Origin: Rhizobiaceae bacterium
Lineage (GTDB): Bacteria; Pseudomonadota; Alphaproteobacteria; Rhizobiales; Rhizobiaceae
DNA length: 64,000 nt
Assembly (NCBI GenBank): GCA_017643495.1
Contig: JAEPNK010000002.1
Location: 558,001-622,000, forward strand
Direction of reading: 5' to 3'
The position numbers and the translations under genes were made by a program. Under the pieces are notes generated by a model. That model ran no database searches. It worked only from the letters and a program-made list of their open reading frames with translations, and was not told the origin of the DNA. Positions 27,916-37,555 of this stretch are shown here, one piece after another; within the stretch, counting starts at the first letter, position 1; the number at the start of each line of letters is the position of its first letter.

Positions 27916-30395
27916 ACGCGTTGAAACTCCATCGCAAGCTTGATGCAATCTGGTCGTCAGAACCAGGCTGGAGAGGCTGGTTCAGTACGGTCAACCATAG
28001 CGATCTCGGACGGATGTTCCTCGGAACCGCGTTCTTCTATTTTGCGATTGGCGGCATCCTTGCCATGTTGATCCGCGCCCAATTGGCGACCCCGCATTCG
28101 GCCTTTGCGGGAGAAGAGGTCTACGCCCAACTCTTCACGATGCATGGCACGATCATGATGTTCCTGTTTGCCATTCCGGCTATTGAGGGACTGGCTGTCT
28201 ACATGATCCCGAAACTGCTGGGAACACGCGATCTTGCCTATCCGCGCCTCACCGCATATGGCTACTGGTGCTACGTGTTCGGTGGCGCGATGCTGCTTTT
28301 TTCTCTGGCCGCAGGGATCGCCCCGAATGGCGGCTGGTTCATGTATCCGCCGCTAACCGGCCCAATCCATTCACCAGGAATCAATACGGATTTCTGGCTG
28401 ATTGGCATTACCTTCGTTGAAATTTCCGCAATTTGTGCTGCAGTCGAACTTACCGTTTCGATCCTGAAATTCCGCGCACCGGGCATGTCACTCGACAAAA
28501 TGCCAATCTTTGCATGGTACATTCTCGTAACGTCACTGATGATCCTGACCGGTTTCCCGCCGCTCATACTGGGTTCCATCCTGCTTGAACTGGAACGTGC
28601 CTTCGGCTTGCCGTTCTTCCAGGCGGACCTCGGTGGTGACAGCCTGTTGTGGCAACATTTGTTCTGGCTGTTCGGTCACCCGGAGGTTTACATCATCTTC
28701 TTGCCTGCCGCCGGCATCATTTCCACCGTGCTGCCGGTCATGGCGCGTACAACATTGCTTGGTTACGGTTGGGTCGTTGCAGCAGCGGTAGCGTTGGCTT
28801 TCCTGAGTTTTGGCCTTTGGGTCCATCACATGTTCACCACCGGCATCCCGCATATGGGGGTGGCATTCTTTTCAGCCGCCTCGACGCTTGTCGCAGTGCC
28901 AACCGCCGTACAGGTCTTTGCCTGGATCGGCACAATGTGGAAAGGCCGTCCGGAACTGCATCTGCCGATGCTACACATCCTCGGGTTTTTCATCACCTTC
29001 GTCATAGGCGGGCTGACCGGGGTCATGGTCGCTATCGTGCCTTTCGACTGGCAGGTGCATGACACAGCTTTCGTAACCGCACACCTGCATTATGTGCTGT
29101 TCGGAGGCTTCGTCTTTCCTCTACTCGCCGGCCTCTACTACTGGCTGCCACTTTTCACCGGGCGACAGCGGTTCTTCAAATTGGGGGAGATCGCCTTTGC
29201 GCTCGTTTTCATTGGCTTTCACGGGACATTCCTAGCCATGCATTGGGTCGGGTTGCTTGGCCAGCGCCGACGTATCTACACCTATGATGCAGACGCCGGC
29301 TGGACGACAATCAACTTCCTCTCTTCGCTCAGCAGTTTCATCCTCGCCATTGGACTGGCGCTCGTCTTGATAGACATTCTGATGCACATGTTTGCGACAG
29401 TGCGTGGCAAACGTAATCCCTGGGGCGCGGGAACGCTGGAATGGGCAGCGATGTCACCGCCACCATCCTACAATTTCGCCAGCCTGCCGGTAGTAAGGAC
29501 CCGTGATCCGTTCCGGACTGATACCGATCTCGCCGAGCGCATCGCCAAAGGAGAAGGATATCTGGCCAAGCCAAACGGCAATCTTCGCGAAACGCTGACT
29601 GTCGATGTTGCCAGCGGCAAACCGGACTACGTTGTCCGCTATTCCGCCAACACCCGCCTGCCGATCACGCTGTCCGCGGTTACGGGCCTTTTCTTTCTCT
29701 CGCTTCTCCTCAAAATATATTGGTTTACACCTGTTGCAGTCATAGCAATTGCGATTGTGACATGGCGATGGGTATGGAGTTCTGGAAGCCGAAACGACAG
29801 CGGACTGGTCAGTGTCGCTGCCAACACCAAACTTGCACTTGCGGAGACCGTGGAGGCATCACCGGGCTGGTGGGGAAGCACATTTCTGCTGGTCGCCAAC
29901 GCCACCTTTTTCGGTTCACTGATCTTCGGGTATGCCTTTTTGTGGACCATCGCGCCCGGCTGGCCACCGCCACAATGGCTTGAACCGTGGGCACCAGAAC
30001 TGCTGGCCGGAACTGGCAGCGCAATTGCAGCATCCGCCTTCATTCGAATGGCGATGCGGCAAAACCGGAACGGACAATCACCACAATCCGGTTGTCTGCT
30101 GGCTTTTGCAGCCACCATCATGACAGCTGTCTCGCTATGTTCCTTGATGCTGCGCATTCCCGATCCAACCGGTCATGCCTACGGTGCGACACTTCTGTTT
30201 ATCAGTGGCTACGGCCTGTTCCACACCCTTTTGTCTGCACTGATGCTTGCATTTCTCTCAGCCCGTATTTCTGCAGGGTTTGTATCTCCGCAACGCAAAG
30301 CCGCACCCGCGATCGTCCGTCTCTGGACCGATTACGGAGCTGCCACGGCAACGGTTTGTCTTGTCATCTCACATCTCCCCGCGTGGCTGACATGA
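27912..30395 (+). CDS. Heme-copper oxidase subunit I-III fusion
   Basis: An 827-residue fusion. Residues 1 to ~560 are subunit I: FTMHGTIMMFLFAIP (low-spin heme His), WLFGHPEVYIIFLPAAG (CuB His and cross-linked Tyr), VHHMFTTGI (two CuB His) and FVTAHLHYVLFGG (heme ligands). Residues ~640-827 are subunit III-like: SPGWWGSTFLLVANATFFGS and later helices. It starts inside the subunit II stop region and overlaps the next small gene by ATGA. With the CuA-less subunit II, it is best called a quinol oxidase of the A-type family, which might be annotated as cytochrome c oxidase by default. Confidence 0.92.
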   Translation: MNALKLHRKLDAIWSSEPGWRGWFSTVNHSDLGRMFLGTAFFYFAIGGILAMLIRAQLATPHSAFAGEEVYAQLFTMHGTIMMFLFAIPAIEGLAVYMIPKLLGTRDLAYPRLTAYGYWCYVFGGAMLLFSLAAGIAPNGGWFMYPPLTGPIHSPGINTDFWLIGITFVEISAICAAVELTVSILKFRAPGMSLDKMPIFAWYILVTSLMILTGFPPLILGSILLELERAFGLPFFQADLGGDSLLWQHLFWLFGHPEVYIIFLPAAGIISTVLPVMARTTLLGYGWVVAAAVALAFLSFGLWVHHMFTTGIPHMGVAFFSAASTLVAVPTAVQVFAWIGTMWKGRPELHLPMLHILGFFITFVIGGLTGVMVAIVPFDWQVHDTAFVTAHLHYVLFGGFVFPLLAGLYYWLPLFTGRQRFFKLGEIAFALVFIGFHGTFLAMHWVGLLGQRRRIYTYDADAGWTTINFLSSLSSFILAIGLALVLIDILMHMFATVRGKRNPWGAGTLEWAAMSPPPSYNFASLPVVRTRDPFRTDTDLAERIAKGEGYLAKPNGNLRETLTVDVASGKPDYVVRYSANTRLPITLSAVTGLFFLSLLLKIYWFTPVAVIAIAIVTWRWVWSSGSRNDSGLVSVAANTKLALAETVEASPGWWGSTFLLVANATFFGSLIFGYAFLWTIAPGWPPPQWLEPWAPELLAGTGSAIAASAFIRMAMRQNRNGQSPQSGCLLAFAATIMTAVSLCSLMLRIPDPTGHAYGATLLFISGYGLFHTLLSALMLAFLSARISAGFVSPQRKAAPAIVRLWTDYGAATATVCLVISHLPAWLT

Positions 30396-30712
30396 GCGAT
30401 GTGATCCGCATACTCTTCGCGCCACTAATCTGGCTGGCTGCTTTCAGCTTAATCTACGGCCTGCACGGATTGGGGTGCGCAAGTGATATGGCGAAAAGCG
30501 AAACGACGATCGGTGACAATATTTGGCCGGTTGTTCTGATACTGGCATGGCTGATCGCGATTGGAATTCAGATTGTCGTGATAATCGGTTTCAGACAAAC
30601 CAAGCCGCACCTGGCATTTACTGGCCAAGTCAGTGGCATTCTGGCATGGACCGCGCTCGTGGCAACCGTCTGGTCGCTGTTTCCCGTCATGGTCATGACC
30701 GGGTGCACGTGA
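30392..30712 (+). CDS. Small three-helix membrane protein of the oxidase operon
   Basis: This 106-residue protein starts at the ATG that overlaps the subunit I-III stop (ATGA). It has three hydrophobic segments: LFAPLIWLAAFSLIYGLHGL, NIWPVVLILAWLIAIGIQIV and WTALVATVWSLFPVMVMTGC. It has the size of a subunit IV or an oxidase accessory protein, but no conserved motif is recognised. Coupling to the oxidase is seen directly. Confidence 0.75.
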   Translation: MSDVIRILFAPLIWLAAFSLIYGLHGLGCASDMAKSETTIGDNIWPVVLILAWLIAIGIQIVVIIGFRQTKPHLAFTGQVSGILAWTALVATVWSLFPVMVMTGCT

Positions 30713-30764
30713 GCATGATGCCTGACTGTGATCTTACAAATGAAAACACGCCAGTCGTTCAGTC

Positions 30765-31799
30765 ATGACAGATTTCACTGATTTTCCGCTCATGCTCAAC
30801 CTGCTGTTTTTTGCTGTCGCCGCCGCAGCGGTTTGGTGGGCCGGTACCCGTCTTGCGCTCTACGCAGACGCCATCTCGGATATCTCAGGTCTTGGGTCGG
30901 CATTTGTCGGTATGATCCTGCTTGGCGGGATAACTTCGCTGCCGGAAATCGCGGTTTCGGTCAGTGCCGGGTTTTCCGGTGAGGCGGCATTGGCCGTCAA
31001 CAACTTGCTAGGCAGCATCGCATTGCAGATTGTCGTGATCGCAATGGGCGACTACGTGCTTGGCGGACGGGCCTTGTCATTTGTTGTCGGCAAGCCGCGC
31101 GTGCTTCTTCAGGGCGTTTTCGGTGCCATGCTACTGGCCATACTGATCGCAGCCGTAGGTGTGGGTGATTTCGCCATTCTTGGTGCCGGAGTGTGGAGTT
31201 TCGGACTGTTCATGATGGCTGGAGGCCTGCTTTGGTTCGTCTCGCGTGAAAGCAAACGCAAGAGCGGTTGGGAACCGACCGGATTTCCGGATCTGGGTGA
31301 TGCAATTGAACCGCAGGGAAAACCGGAAACGATCAAGCGGGCCCTGTCGCTGACGTTTGGGGTTGCCGTGGTAATTCTGATGGCAGGTTTCATTCTGGCC
31401 CGTACCGGCGATGCAATTGCCCAACAATCCGGTCTTGGTACAAGCTTCATCGGAGTTACGCTGATCGGTTTCGCGACTTCCCTGCCGGAAATATCAACAC
31501 TTTTGGCGGCTGTGCGACTGCGCCGTTACATGATGGCATTCGGCGATATTTTCGGAACCAACATTCTGAACATTGCTCTTATCTTTTTGATAGATTTGGC
31601 CTATCCAGGCCCGCCGGTGATAAACGAGGTCGGCGCATTTTCGCAGGTTGCTGCCGCGCTCGGCATCCTGCTGACGCTGCTTTATGTATCCGGACTGATA
31701 GAAAGACGCGACGAAACCGCAGGCAGGCTCGGCATCGACAGCTGGGCGGTTTTGATTGTCTACTTTACCGGCATCATGATGCTCTACACCTTGCGGTAA
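30765..31799 (+). CDS. Sodium/calcium (CaCA family) antiporter
   Basis: A 344-residue cation exchanger of two homologous halves. The alpha repeats are GLGSAFVGMILLGGITSLPE (first half) and LGTSFIGVTLIGFATSLPEI (second half), followed by NNLLGSIALQ and FGTNILNIALIF. Ten or so helices are visible. It comes about 50 bases after the oxidase operon and probably is transcribed with it; calcium or sodium homeostasis is the family role. Confidence 0.93.
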   Translation: MTDFTDFPLMLNLLFFAVAAAAVWWAGTRLALYADAISDISGLGSAFVGMILLGGITSLPEIAVSVSAGFSGEAALAVNNLLGSIALQIVVIAMGDYVLGGRALSFVVGKPRVLLQGVFGAMLLAILIAAVGVGDFAILGAGVWSFGLFMMAGGLLWFVSRESKRKSGWEPTGFPDLGDAIEPQGKPETIKRALSLTFGVAVVILMAGFILARTGDAIAQQSGLGTSFIGVTLIGFATSLPEISTLLAAVRLRRYMMAFGDIFGTNILNIALIFLIDLAYPGPPVINEVGAFSQVAAALGILLTLLYVSGLIERRDETAGRLGIDSWAVLIVYFTGIMMLYTLR

Positions 31800-31803
31800 A
31801 AAG

Positions 31804-31965
31804 CTACCAGAGTACCACCATCAATATCACGCTGCCTGCCAGGCCTGCTGCGAAGACCCATCTCTGCCAATTCTTGCGTAAAACGATGGTTCCCTGCCTT
31901 GTATCGGCGGAGGAATACGCGGTTTTTGATGAGCCAGACTTTTCTTGTTGCTCGTGTTCCGTCAT
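31804..31965 (-). CDS. Small single-helix membrane protein (53 aa)
   Basis: A short frame starts MTEHEQQEKSGSSKTAYSS and ends with the hydrophobic segment WVFAAGLAGSVILMVVLW and a stop TAG. Its ATG overlaps the PRC-barrel gene's TGA by one base (TGATG), so it would be translated by coupling. The hydrophilic N-terminus followed by a C-terminal anchor is typical of tail-anchored small proteins. No family is recognised. Confidence 0.6.
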   Translation of the reverse strand: MTEHEQQEKSGSSKTAYSSADTRQGTIVLRKNWQRWVFAAGLAGSVILMVVLW

Positions 31966-32699
31966 CAGATCGGATAGCCGTAATGGAGGTAAAGGTCTTC
32001 CCTGTGGCTGCGCTGAAGACTGTCAAGATCAGAAGGCGTGGGGCTTTTCTCGATCTGTTCCTTTGTCATTTCGAACGAAATCAACCGTTCTGACCATGAA
32101 ACATTTTGTGCCCACTCAGGAGCGACAATTACCAGTTTTCCCGGCAACCAGTTGCCCGTGTCAATGTTCAGGAAAGCAACTCGCCAATCTTCAGGGTCAA
32201 TAATAAAATCCACTACCGTGCCGATCTTTCCGTCGGTTGCCTGAACTTCATATCCGGTCACTTCGTTCATGCTGCGAAGGTGTCTGTCTTTTTCGGAACG
32301 TTCTTGCTGCGCTTGCATGTCCGCCTCAGGCATTTCGCTGTAGAACATGGATGGCAAAACAACACCATGGGCACCCGCAAAGTAAACTGACGCATGCGGT
32401 TGCAGATACCATTCACGCTCATTGGCCTCGGAAACCGTTTCACGGCTGGATGCCTTCGGCGCATTCTTGATATTTTCCTGCATCAGCGTAGTGACGAGAC
32501 GGTTGTGATCCAGATCAATCTCGATCGGTTCAACGGTTCTGATCAATACCTTGTTGGATGAGAACCAGCCGCCTGTCTCAATTACGGCAAAACTTGCTGC
32601 CCAATCCCGGTCATCGACATAGAGGTCGGCAAGGCTGCCGATGTTTTCATCCTCACTGAAGAGCGGAAAGTTGTGAATATCGTTATAGGACATATACAT
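31965..32699 (-). CDS. Double PRC-barrel domain protein
   Basis: A 244-residue soluble protein with two PRC-barrel units: residues ~12-70 (IGSLADLYVDDRDWAASFAV, then ETGGWFSSNKVLI) and ~150-215 (GKIGTVVDFIIDPEDWRVAF, NIDTGNWLPGKLVIV). A linker rich in Glu/Gln joins them. AAAGGAGGG lies seven bases before the start. Related proteins occur in stress-response and envelope clusters. It is coupled to the small membrane protein downstream and divergently neighbours nothing; the large fusion gene lies upstream on the same strand. Confidence 0.87.
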   Translation of the reverse strand: MYMSYNDIHNFPLFSEDENIGSLADLYVDDRDWAASFAVIETGGWFSSNKVLIRTVEPIEIDLDHNRLVTTLMQENIKNAPKASSRETVSEANEREWYLQPHASVYFAGAHGVVLPSMFYSEMPEADMQAQQERSEKDRHLRSMNEVTGYEVQATDGKIGTVVDFIIDPEDWRVAFLNIDTGNWLPGKLVIVAPEWAQNVSWSERLISFEMTKEQIEKSPTPSDLDSLQRSHREDLYLHYGYPI

Positions 32700-32737
32700 A
32701 TCGAAACCCTCCTTTTGGTTTGTATGGAGTTAACGCC

Positions 32738-35206
32738 TCAGAAGATGAATCGGTCCCAGGAACCATAACTTTGTGTTACAGGCCCCCGCGGAAGCGCAAA
32801 AACAACAAGCGCCAGTCCGCACAGAATGGAGTTGGCGAAAAGCAGCAAACCGGTATCGTAGAAAAACGGTGTGAAAAGCAGCACCGTTCCAAGAATGACA
32901 TTGAGAAAGCGAAATGCGCGGGCAACGGTCGCAAACGCGGTTACGATCACGGTCAATGCCAATGCTCCCACCATGTGGTTGACCGAGGCAATTCCGCTAT
33001 CGATGTTGAATACCCAAGGTGTCAACATCAGCCAAATCGCAATCACGCCCGACACCCCTAGGCTCCATGTTACCCAGATCCCGCCGGTCAGCATGTCTTT
33101 CACAATGACCAGGGGTGATTGTTCAAAATCATCACCTTTTCTTGAATTACGGCCATCGTCCGTGTCACCGGTCAGGAAAATTCTCAGTACCGGTTGTCCC
33201 GCCTTGTGCCGACGAACGAGAAACTGGCAGGTTGCCACAAGTTCATCGACCGAATAGGGAATCTGCAACAGCATTGCGGCAGCCAAAATCAGGCAAATGG
33301 TACAATAGGTGCCGATCAGGATTGGCTGAATGATGATGAAGAAGATGGAAATCGCACCCAGCGGAACGATCATCAGCCCGAACAGCAGCGTCAACCAGGG
33401 CATTGTCCGCCAGCGCCGTTCCGAACCGATAATGCCGACAATGATCTCAAGCGCATAGGTGACCGCGCCAATCCCTGCATCCGGCACAGGCCAGGCCTTC
33501 GATACGGATGAAGTGACAATCTCTTCGGTTCCGTTTTTGCCATCGTTCGGCACGCCGTTGAAAACCGGCTCCCAAACGCCTGGAATGCTCTCCAGTTGAT
33601 AGGCAGTGAGGTACCGCGAGCCGATCAGTCCGACGACAGCAAGAATGATGACCGGAATGCGCTGGAACCAACTTGAGGGGTTGTAGGTCCATCCTTTCGG
33701 GATGGTCGGGCCTGTCTGTTCTGCTGTTGCCGACACACCGGGTGCCGGCCTGATTGCCAAGGCAAGACTGACAACAAGAATTCCGCAGATTGTTGCGTTG
33801 AGATAGGCAGCCCCGCTTTGTGTCCAGGTAACGAGCGGCGCCATCAGCAACCAGCATCCAATCAGGGCACATGCAAACCGCGCCCAGGGTGCGCGCCATG
33901 ACAGGGAAATAAAGGCGAAGGGTAGCAACAGCAGACCTGTAGCGTAGTCGCTCAATGCCATCCATGTTCCATGATAACCCAGCAAGGGTGGCGAAGTGAC
34001 AAGCCAGCCAGCCAGTCCCATGTTCACCAGGTGTGCCCAGATATTGGCACGATGCTCACGGCGGTATTGGCGCTCATTGCGAACACGTATCGTTTCCACA
34101 TCCGCATCACGTGCAGCCGCTGACGCCAGCCAGGGCGGTTCGAGGATGCCGTTCATCTCATACCAGTCGGCCGGGTTTTCCTTCAATGACCCGACAAGCT
34201 CCTCAATCCCTTCATGAATATTGTGCTTGGGCTCCCAGCCAAGCAATTTCCTGGCACGAGTAATATCAAGCGCATAATGGTCCGAAGCCATGTCAATCAT
34301 GAAGGGGCGGATAAAGGGCTTTTCGCCCTGGTCATATTCGTCCGGAACCAGCGGCTCTGATACTGCTTCAATCCAGGCACCGGCTTTGGCAAACGGCGCC
34401 GGAGTAACCAGTGTCGGCCACTCCTCTTCCCCGTGAATGAGCTCACCAATACGCTCCTGCAGGGCGTGATAGCTCATTGCCTGGCTTTCCCCGACAAGAA
34501 TGGCAGTCCCGCTTTCGATGTCCGCGCGCCGGTCGACCGTGCGGCGGAAGGCATTAATCATGTCTTCGCGGTGAAGGAAAGACTGTCCGGTCTTAAGGTC
34601 GCCTGAATAAAGACGGCTCTTGAAATCCCGTTCATAAATTCGTGCAATTTGGTGGGACAGGGTCGGCACGGCGGTCTGGTCATCATAAAGGCCGGCCAGA
34701 CGCAACAGGACATACGGAATCCCGCCCGCATTTTCCTCAATAATCCGCTCTACCCTGGCTTTTGACTCCGGATAGGCCCAACCCGGCTCAATCGGTTGCG
34801 TCTCGTCGATCCGTTCTCCGGGCGTGCAAGGCTGATGGACGAGCATTGTGCTCGAATAGACGAATTGCTCAACGTCAAAAGCCTGCAAAGCTTTCAGCAG
34901 ATGTTTGGTCCCTCTCTCGTTGACCGCTTCATATAACGGGCTCTCCTTGCCTGAAAAATCAAAATATGCAGCAAGGTGAACTACCGATGCGATCTTGTCT
35001 CCATACTGTTCACGGAACCTGGAGAGGGAGAGTTCGACCGCAGCGCTATCAGTCAGGTCGACCGCGACGATATCGCAAACATCACTGTCCGTATCCGTGT
35101 CGAGACCGACCACACGGTAGTCCGGCTGCAATGCGGTTGCCAGCGCCGTTCCAATATTACCGGCTGCCCCGGTGATCAAAATGATGGGTTTTTCGCGACG
35201 AGTCAT
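32738..35206 (-). CDS. NAD-dependent epimerase - SPW repeat - VKOR-like fusion protein
   Basis: An 822-residue multidomain protein. Residues 1-350 are an extended SDR (ILITGAAGNIGTALATAL; Ser/Thr in YSSTMLVHQP; YPESK). Residues ~390-500 hold four hydrophobic helices with an SPW-repeat-like pattern. Residues ~520-650 look VKOR-like: GSRYLTAYQLESIPGVWEP and GTYCTICLILAAAMLL, where C-T-I-C is the redox pair. A final SPW repeat includes WSLGVSGVIAIWLMLTPWVF. I start at ATG 35204-35206, which leaves the usual short run before the Rossmann loop. The combination suggests a membrane-bound enzyme linked to envelope or quinone redox, but no function is known. Confidence 0.8.
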   Translation of the reverse strand: MTRREKPIILITGAAGNIGTALATALQPDYRVVGLDTDTDSDVCDIVAVDLTDSAAVELSLSRFREQYGDKIASVVHLAAYFDFSGKESPLYEAVNERGTKHLLKALQAFDVEQFVYSSTMLVHQPCTPGERIDETQPIEPGWAYPESKARVERIIEENAGGIPYVLLRLAGLYDDQTAVPTLSHQIARIYERDFKSRLYSGDLKTGQSFLHREDMINAFRRTVDRRADIESGTAILVGESQAMSYHALQERIGELIHGEEEWPTLVTPAPFAKAGAWIEAVSEPLVPDEYDQGEKPFIRPFMIDMASDHYALDITRARKLLGWEPKHNIHEGIEELVGSLKENPADWYEMNGILEPPWLASAAARDADVETIRVRNERQYRREHRANIWAHLVNMGLAGWLVTSPPLLGYHGTWMALSDYATGLLLLPFAFISLSWRAPWARFACALIGCWLLMAPLVTWTQSGAAYLNATICGILVVSLALAIRPAPGVSATAEQTGPTIPKGWTYNPSSWFQRIPVIILAVVGLIGSRYLTAYQLESIPGVWEPVFNGVPNDGKNGTEEIVTSSVSKAWPVPDAGIGAVTYALEIIVGIIGSERRWRTMPWLTLLFGLMIVPLGAISIFFIIIQPILIGTYCTICLILAAAMLLQIPYSVDELVATCQFLVRRHKAGQPVLRIFLTGDTDDGRNSRKGDDFEQSPLVIVKDMLTGGIWVTWSLGVSGVIAIWLMLTPWVFNIDSGIASVNHMVGALALTVIVTAFATVARAFRFLNVILGTVLLFTPFFYDTGLLLFANSILCGLALVVFALPRGPVTQSYGSWDRFIF

Positions 35207-35303
35207 GAAACAAAAAATATTGTACTGACTGATCCAACGCACAACTTCCGGAAAAGATGCATTCTGCCTTCAAGTATTTTCATTCGTGTGGCAAACTGCT
35301 CTT

Positions 35304-35555
35304 ATGGCAGAATATAGCGACCAAAACCTTGAGCACGTGCTGGAGGATCCGGGTGCATATTTCGACCGTCCCGACGAAGTTGCCGCTTCCTCCCTGACGA
35401 CCAAAAACAAGCTGCTTGTTCTGAATGCCTGGCGGCGCTGGTTACTGTCGGACGAGTGGCACGCCGAAAACACCGATGAAAGCCAAGCTAACAAACAGCT
35501 TGCTGAAATCGAAATGACTGAACACAAGATTAGTGCTCAGGGGAAAAGTGATTGA
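35304..35555 (+). CDS. Conserved small hypothetical protein
   Basis: An 83-residue acidic protein, start MAEYSDQNLEHVLEDPGAYF at 35304. The pattern DRPDEVAASSLTTKNKLLVL and NAWRRWLLSDEW matches a family of small proteins in which a helix K-x2-(I/L)L-x2-W begins after the phrase for 'steps to be taken'; I recognise the pattern but not a name. It is divergent from the epimerase fusion gene and could belong to the same stress group. Confidence 0.65.
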   Translation: MAEYSDQNLEHVLEDPGAYFDRPDEVAASSLTTKNKLLVLNAWRRWLLSDEWHAENTDESQANKQLAEIEMTEHKISAQGKSD

Positions 35556-35621
35556 GGTTCCGTGCGCCGGAAAGCATGGTCCAGCCTGCTTCAAAGGGCA
35601 AGTCTCCCGAAACACTTGAAA

Positions 35622-37550
35622 TCAGTGATTATCAGCACTGGCTTGCAACGCTCCCTTCAGCAATAGAGCCAGAGCATGCTCCCTCATTCCGGCAGGAACA
35701 TCCAGTCCCATGCGTTTCAAACATTCCCGGTCACTTTCTGACACCTGCCCTGTCAATCCGGACCAGCCCAGGCCAGCCAGTTTCAACTTCGAATTCTGCG
35801 CAGACTTCAGCATCGACAGTGCCGGGATCAGGCGCTGTTCGATTTTGCTGAAATCGGTTCCAAAAGGATAGCGTGGCAGACTTCCGTCCACGCGGTAGGG
35901 GCGCAACCATTGTTTGAGCTTTTCAGTTGTATTGGTACAACATTCATCAGAAATGCGATAATCTTGACCGATCTTGCCCTGCTCCTGGGCCTTGGCCAGC
36001 AATTCGTTCTGAAAGCGGCTATCGGTGACATCAAGAAGCGAAGACACAGTGTCTGAGTCTGACCTTCCTCGCAGATCGGCAATGCCGTATTCGGTTATCA
36101 CCACATCCTTCAAATGCCTGGGAATTGTCGTATGCGGGTAATTCCAGACAATATTGGACTGGGGGCCACTATTGCCCTCCCTGCTCGCCTTGACGGTTAT
36201 GATCGAACGGGCATCCTTCAATGCAAAAGCCTGGGTGACGAAATTGAACTGCCCACCCACCCCACTCACCACTTGGCCGTCTCCGGTACCATCCGAGACA
36301 ACGCTTCCTGACAACGTCACCATCATCGCATTGTTGACGAAGCGTGCCTTGACCCGCGCAGCACGCTTTTCCGCTTCATTGCCGTAAATCTGGTTGGTGA
36401 AGGACACCGGCTTCATGACGATTTTCGCACGCTGCTCAACCGGCATGTCACGCAGCGTCTTGTAGAAGGCGCGCGATTCGACAAAAAAGCCGGCATGAAC
36501 GGCGGCGCCATCAACTTCACGCGTGAGAATACCACCAGTGTAAAGCTGCAAGAGTCCATCGACCAGCATTTCAGTGACCGAGTAGAGGCCTTGCTCGAAA
36601 CGGATTCCACTCACAGTCAGATCATCTGAATGTTGGGTGATCCGGGATGTGCCGGAATCACGACGTATTTTTTCTCCATCAGTTTCACGTTTGTTGAAGG
36701 GGCACTCGCGAATGATCCGGATCCACGTCTCCGGATCGTTGTGTCGCAACAACAAAGCGTGTGCCACCGCATCTCCGATTGAACCGATTCCGATCTGGAT
36801 CGTGCCGCCATCCTCGATTAATCGGGAGACGTGCAGCCCAATTGCCATCTCGACATCTCCGATGGGCTGCTTGACTGCTGAAAAGAGTTCAAAATCGCTT
36901 TGTGAATTTTCGAGCAGTAAATCAACCTGATCCGACCCGATTTCAGCTGCTTCACCCGACATGAATGGCAGTTCGCTGTTCACCTCCCCAGCCAGCAGGA
37001 AATCCATCTTGCCATTGGCACGGTCTGAAACAAGGTCGGCTGTAATGTCGGTATTGCAGGAAAGACTGAAGCAGTCATCGCCGCGCGCCAGAAGTTGCGC
37101 GACAACATTTGGCTTGCGGGCAACCAGGAAATCATAAGCGTGTGTATAATTCGCAGAGATATAGTTTTGCTGAACCCGCTCCACCCCCTTCCACTTGCCT
37201 GCAAGCAAAAAGAATTCGCTGACTTCGATATTGCCCGGAAGTTCTCCACGATGAAGAAGCTCGGCATAATGCAGCGCTGGGTATCTGCCGAACAGTCTGT
37301 CCTGGGCCGGATCAAGAAAACGCTTTTGCAGGTCGTTTCCGGCCTGATCGCCCGGACGTTCCAGGGTCAACGCTGTGAAAATTTCGAGATGTATCGATGT
37401 ATCCTCGACAGCCGCCTTTGTCAGCGCGTTGACGATTGTGTTGGCCTTGCCAAGCCCGAGAGGCAGTGCGAGACGAATATTGCCCTCGCAATGCTCGATA
37501 ATTTTCCGGACGATAGCGTCTGCATTATCAAAGGTTTGCACGGATTGCAC
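35622..37550 (-). CDS. Acetyl-CoA hydrolase/transferase family protein
   Basis: A 642-residue CoA-transferase-fold enzyme that would hydrolyse or transfer acyl-CoA. GTIQIGIGSIGDAVAHALLL, AVHAGFFVESRAFYKTLRDM, GVGGQFNFVTQAFALKDARS and VITEYGIADLRGRSDSDTVS (catalytic Glu in E-Y-G-I-A) are the hallmarks. The start is a GTG six bases downstream of the fadB-like stop. It is last in the beta-oxidation operon and could balance CoA or release short acids. The N-terminal ~200 residues are longer than in the shortest members. Confidence 0.88.
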   Translation of the reverse strand: MQSVQTFDNADAIVRKIIEHCEGNIRLALPLGLGKANTIVNALTKAAVEDTSIHLEIFTALTLERPGDQAGNDLQKRFLDPAQDRLFGRYPALHYAELLHRGELPGNIEVSEFFLLAGKWKGVERVQQNYISANYTHAYDFLVARKPNVVAQLLARGDDCFSLSCNTDITADLVSDRANGKMDFLLAGEVNSELPFMSGEAAEIGSDQVDLLLENSQSDFELFSAVKQPIGDVEMAIGLHVSRLIEDGGTIQIGIGSIGDAVAHALLLRHNDPETWIRIIRECPFNKRETDGEKIRRDSGTSRITQHSDDLTVSGIRFEQGLYSVTEMLVDGLLQLYTGGILTREVDGAAVHAGFFVESRAFYKTLRDMPVEQRAKIVMKPVSFTNQIYGNEAEKRAARVKARFVNNAMMVTLSGSVVSDGTGDGQVVSGVGGQFNFVTQAFALKDARSIITVKASREGNSGPQSNIVWNYPHTTIPRHLKDVVITEYGIADLRGRSDSDTVSSLLDVTDSRFQNELLAKAQEQGKIGQDYRISDECCTNTTEKLKQWLRPYRVDGSLPRYPFGTDFSKIEQRLIPALSMLKSAQNSKLKLAGLGWSGLTGQVSESDRECLKRMGLDVPAGMREHALALLLKGALQASADNH

Positions 37551-37555
37551 TCCGG

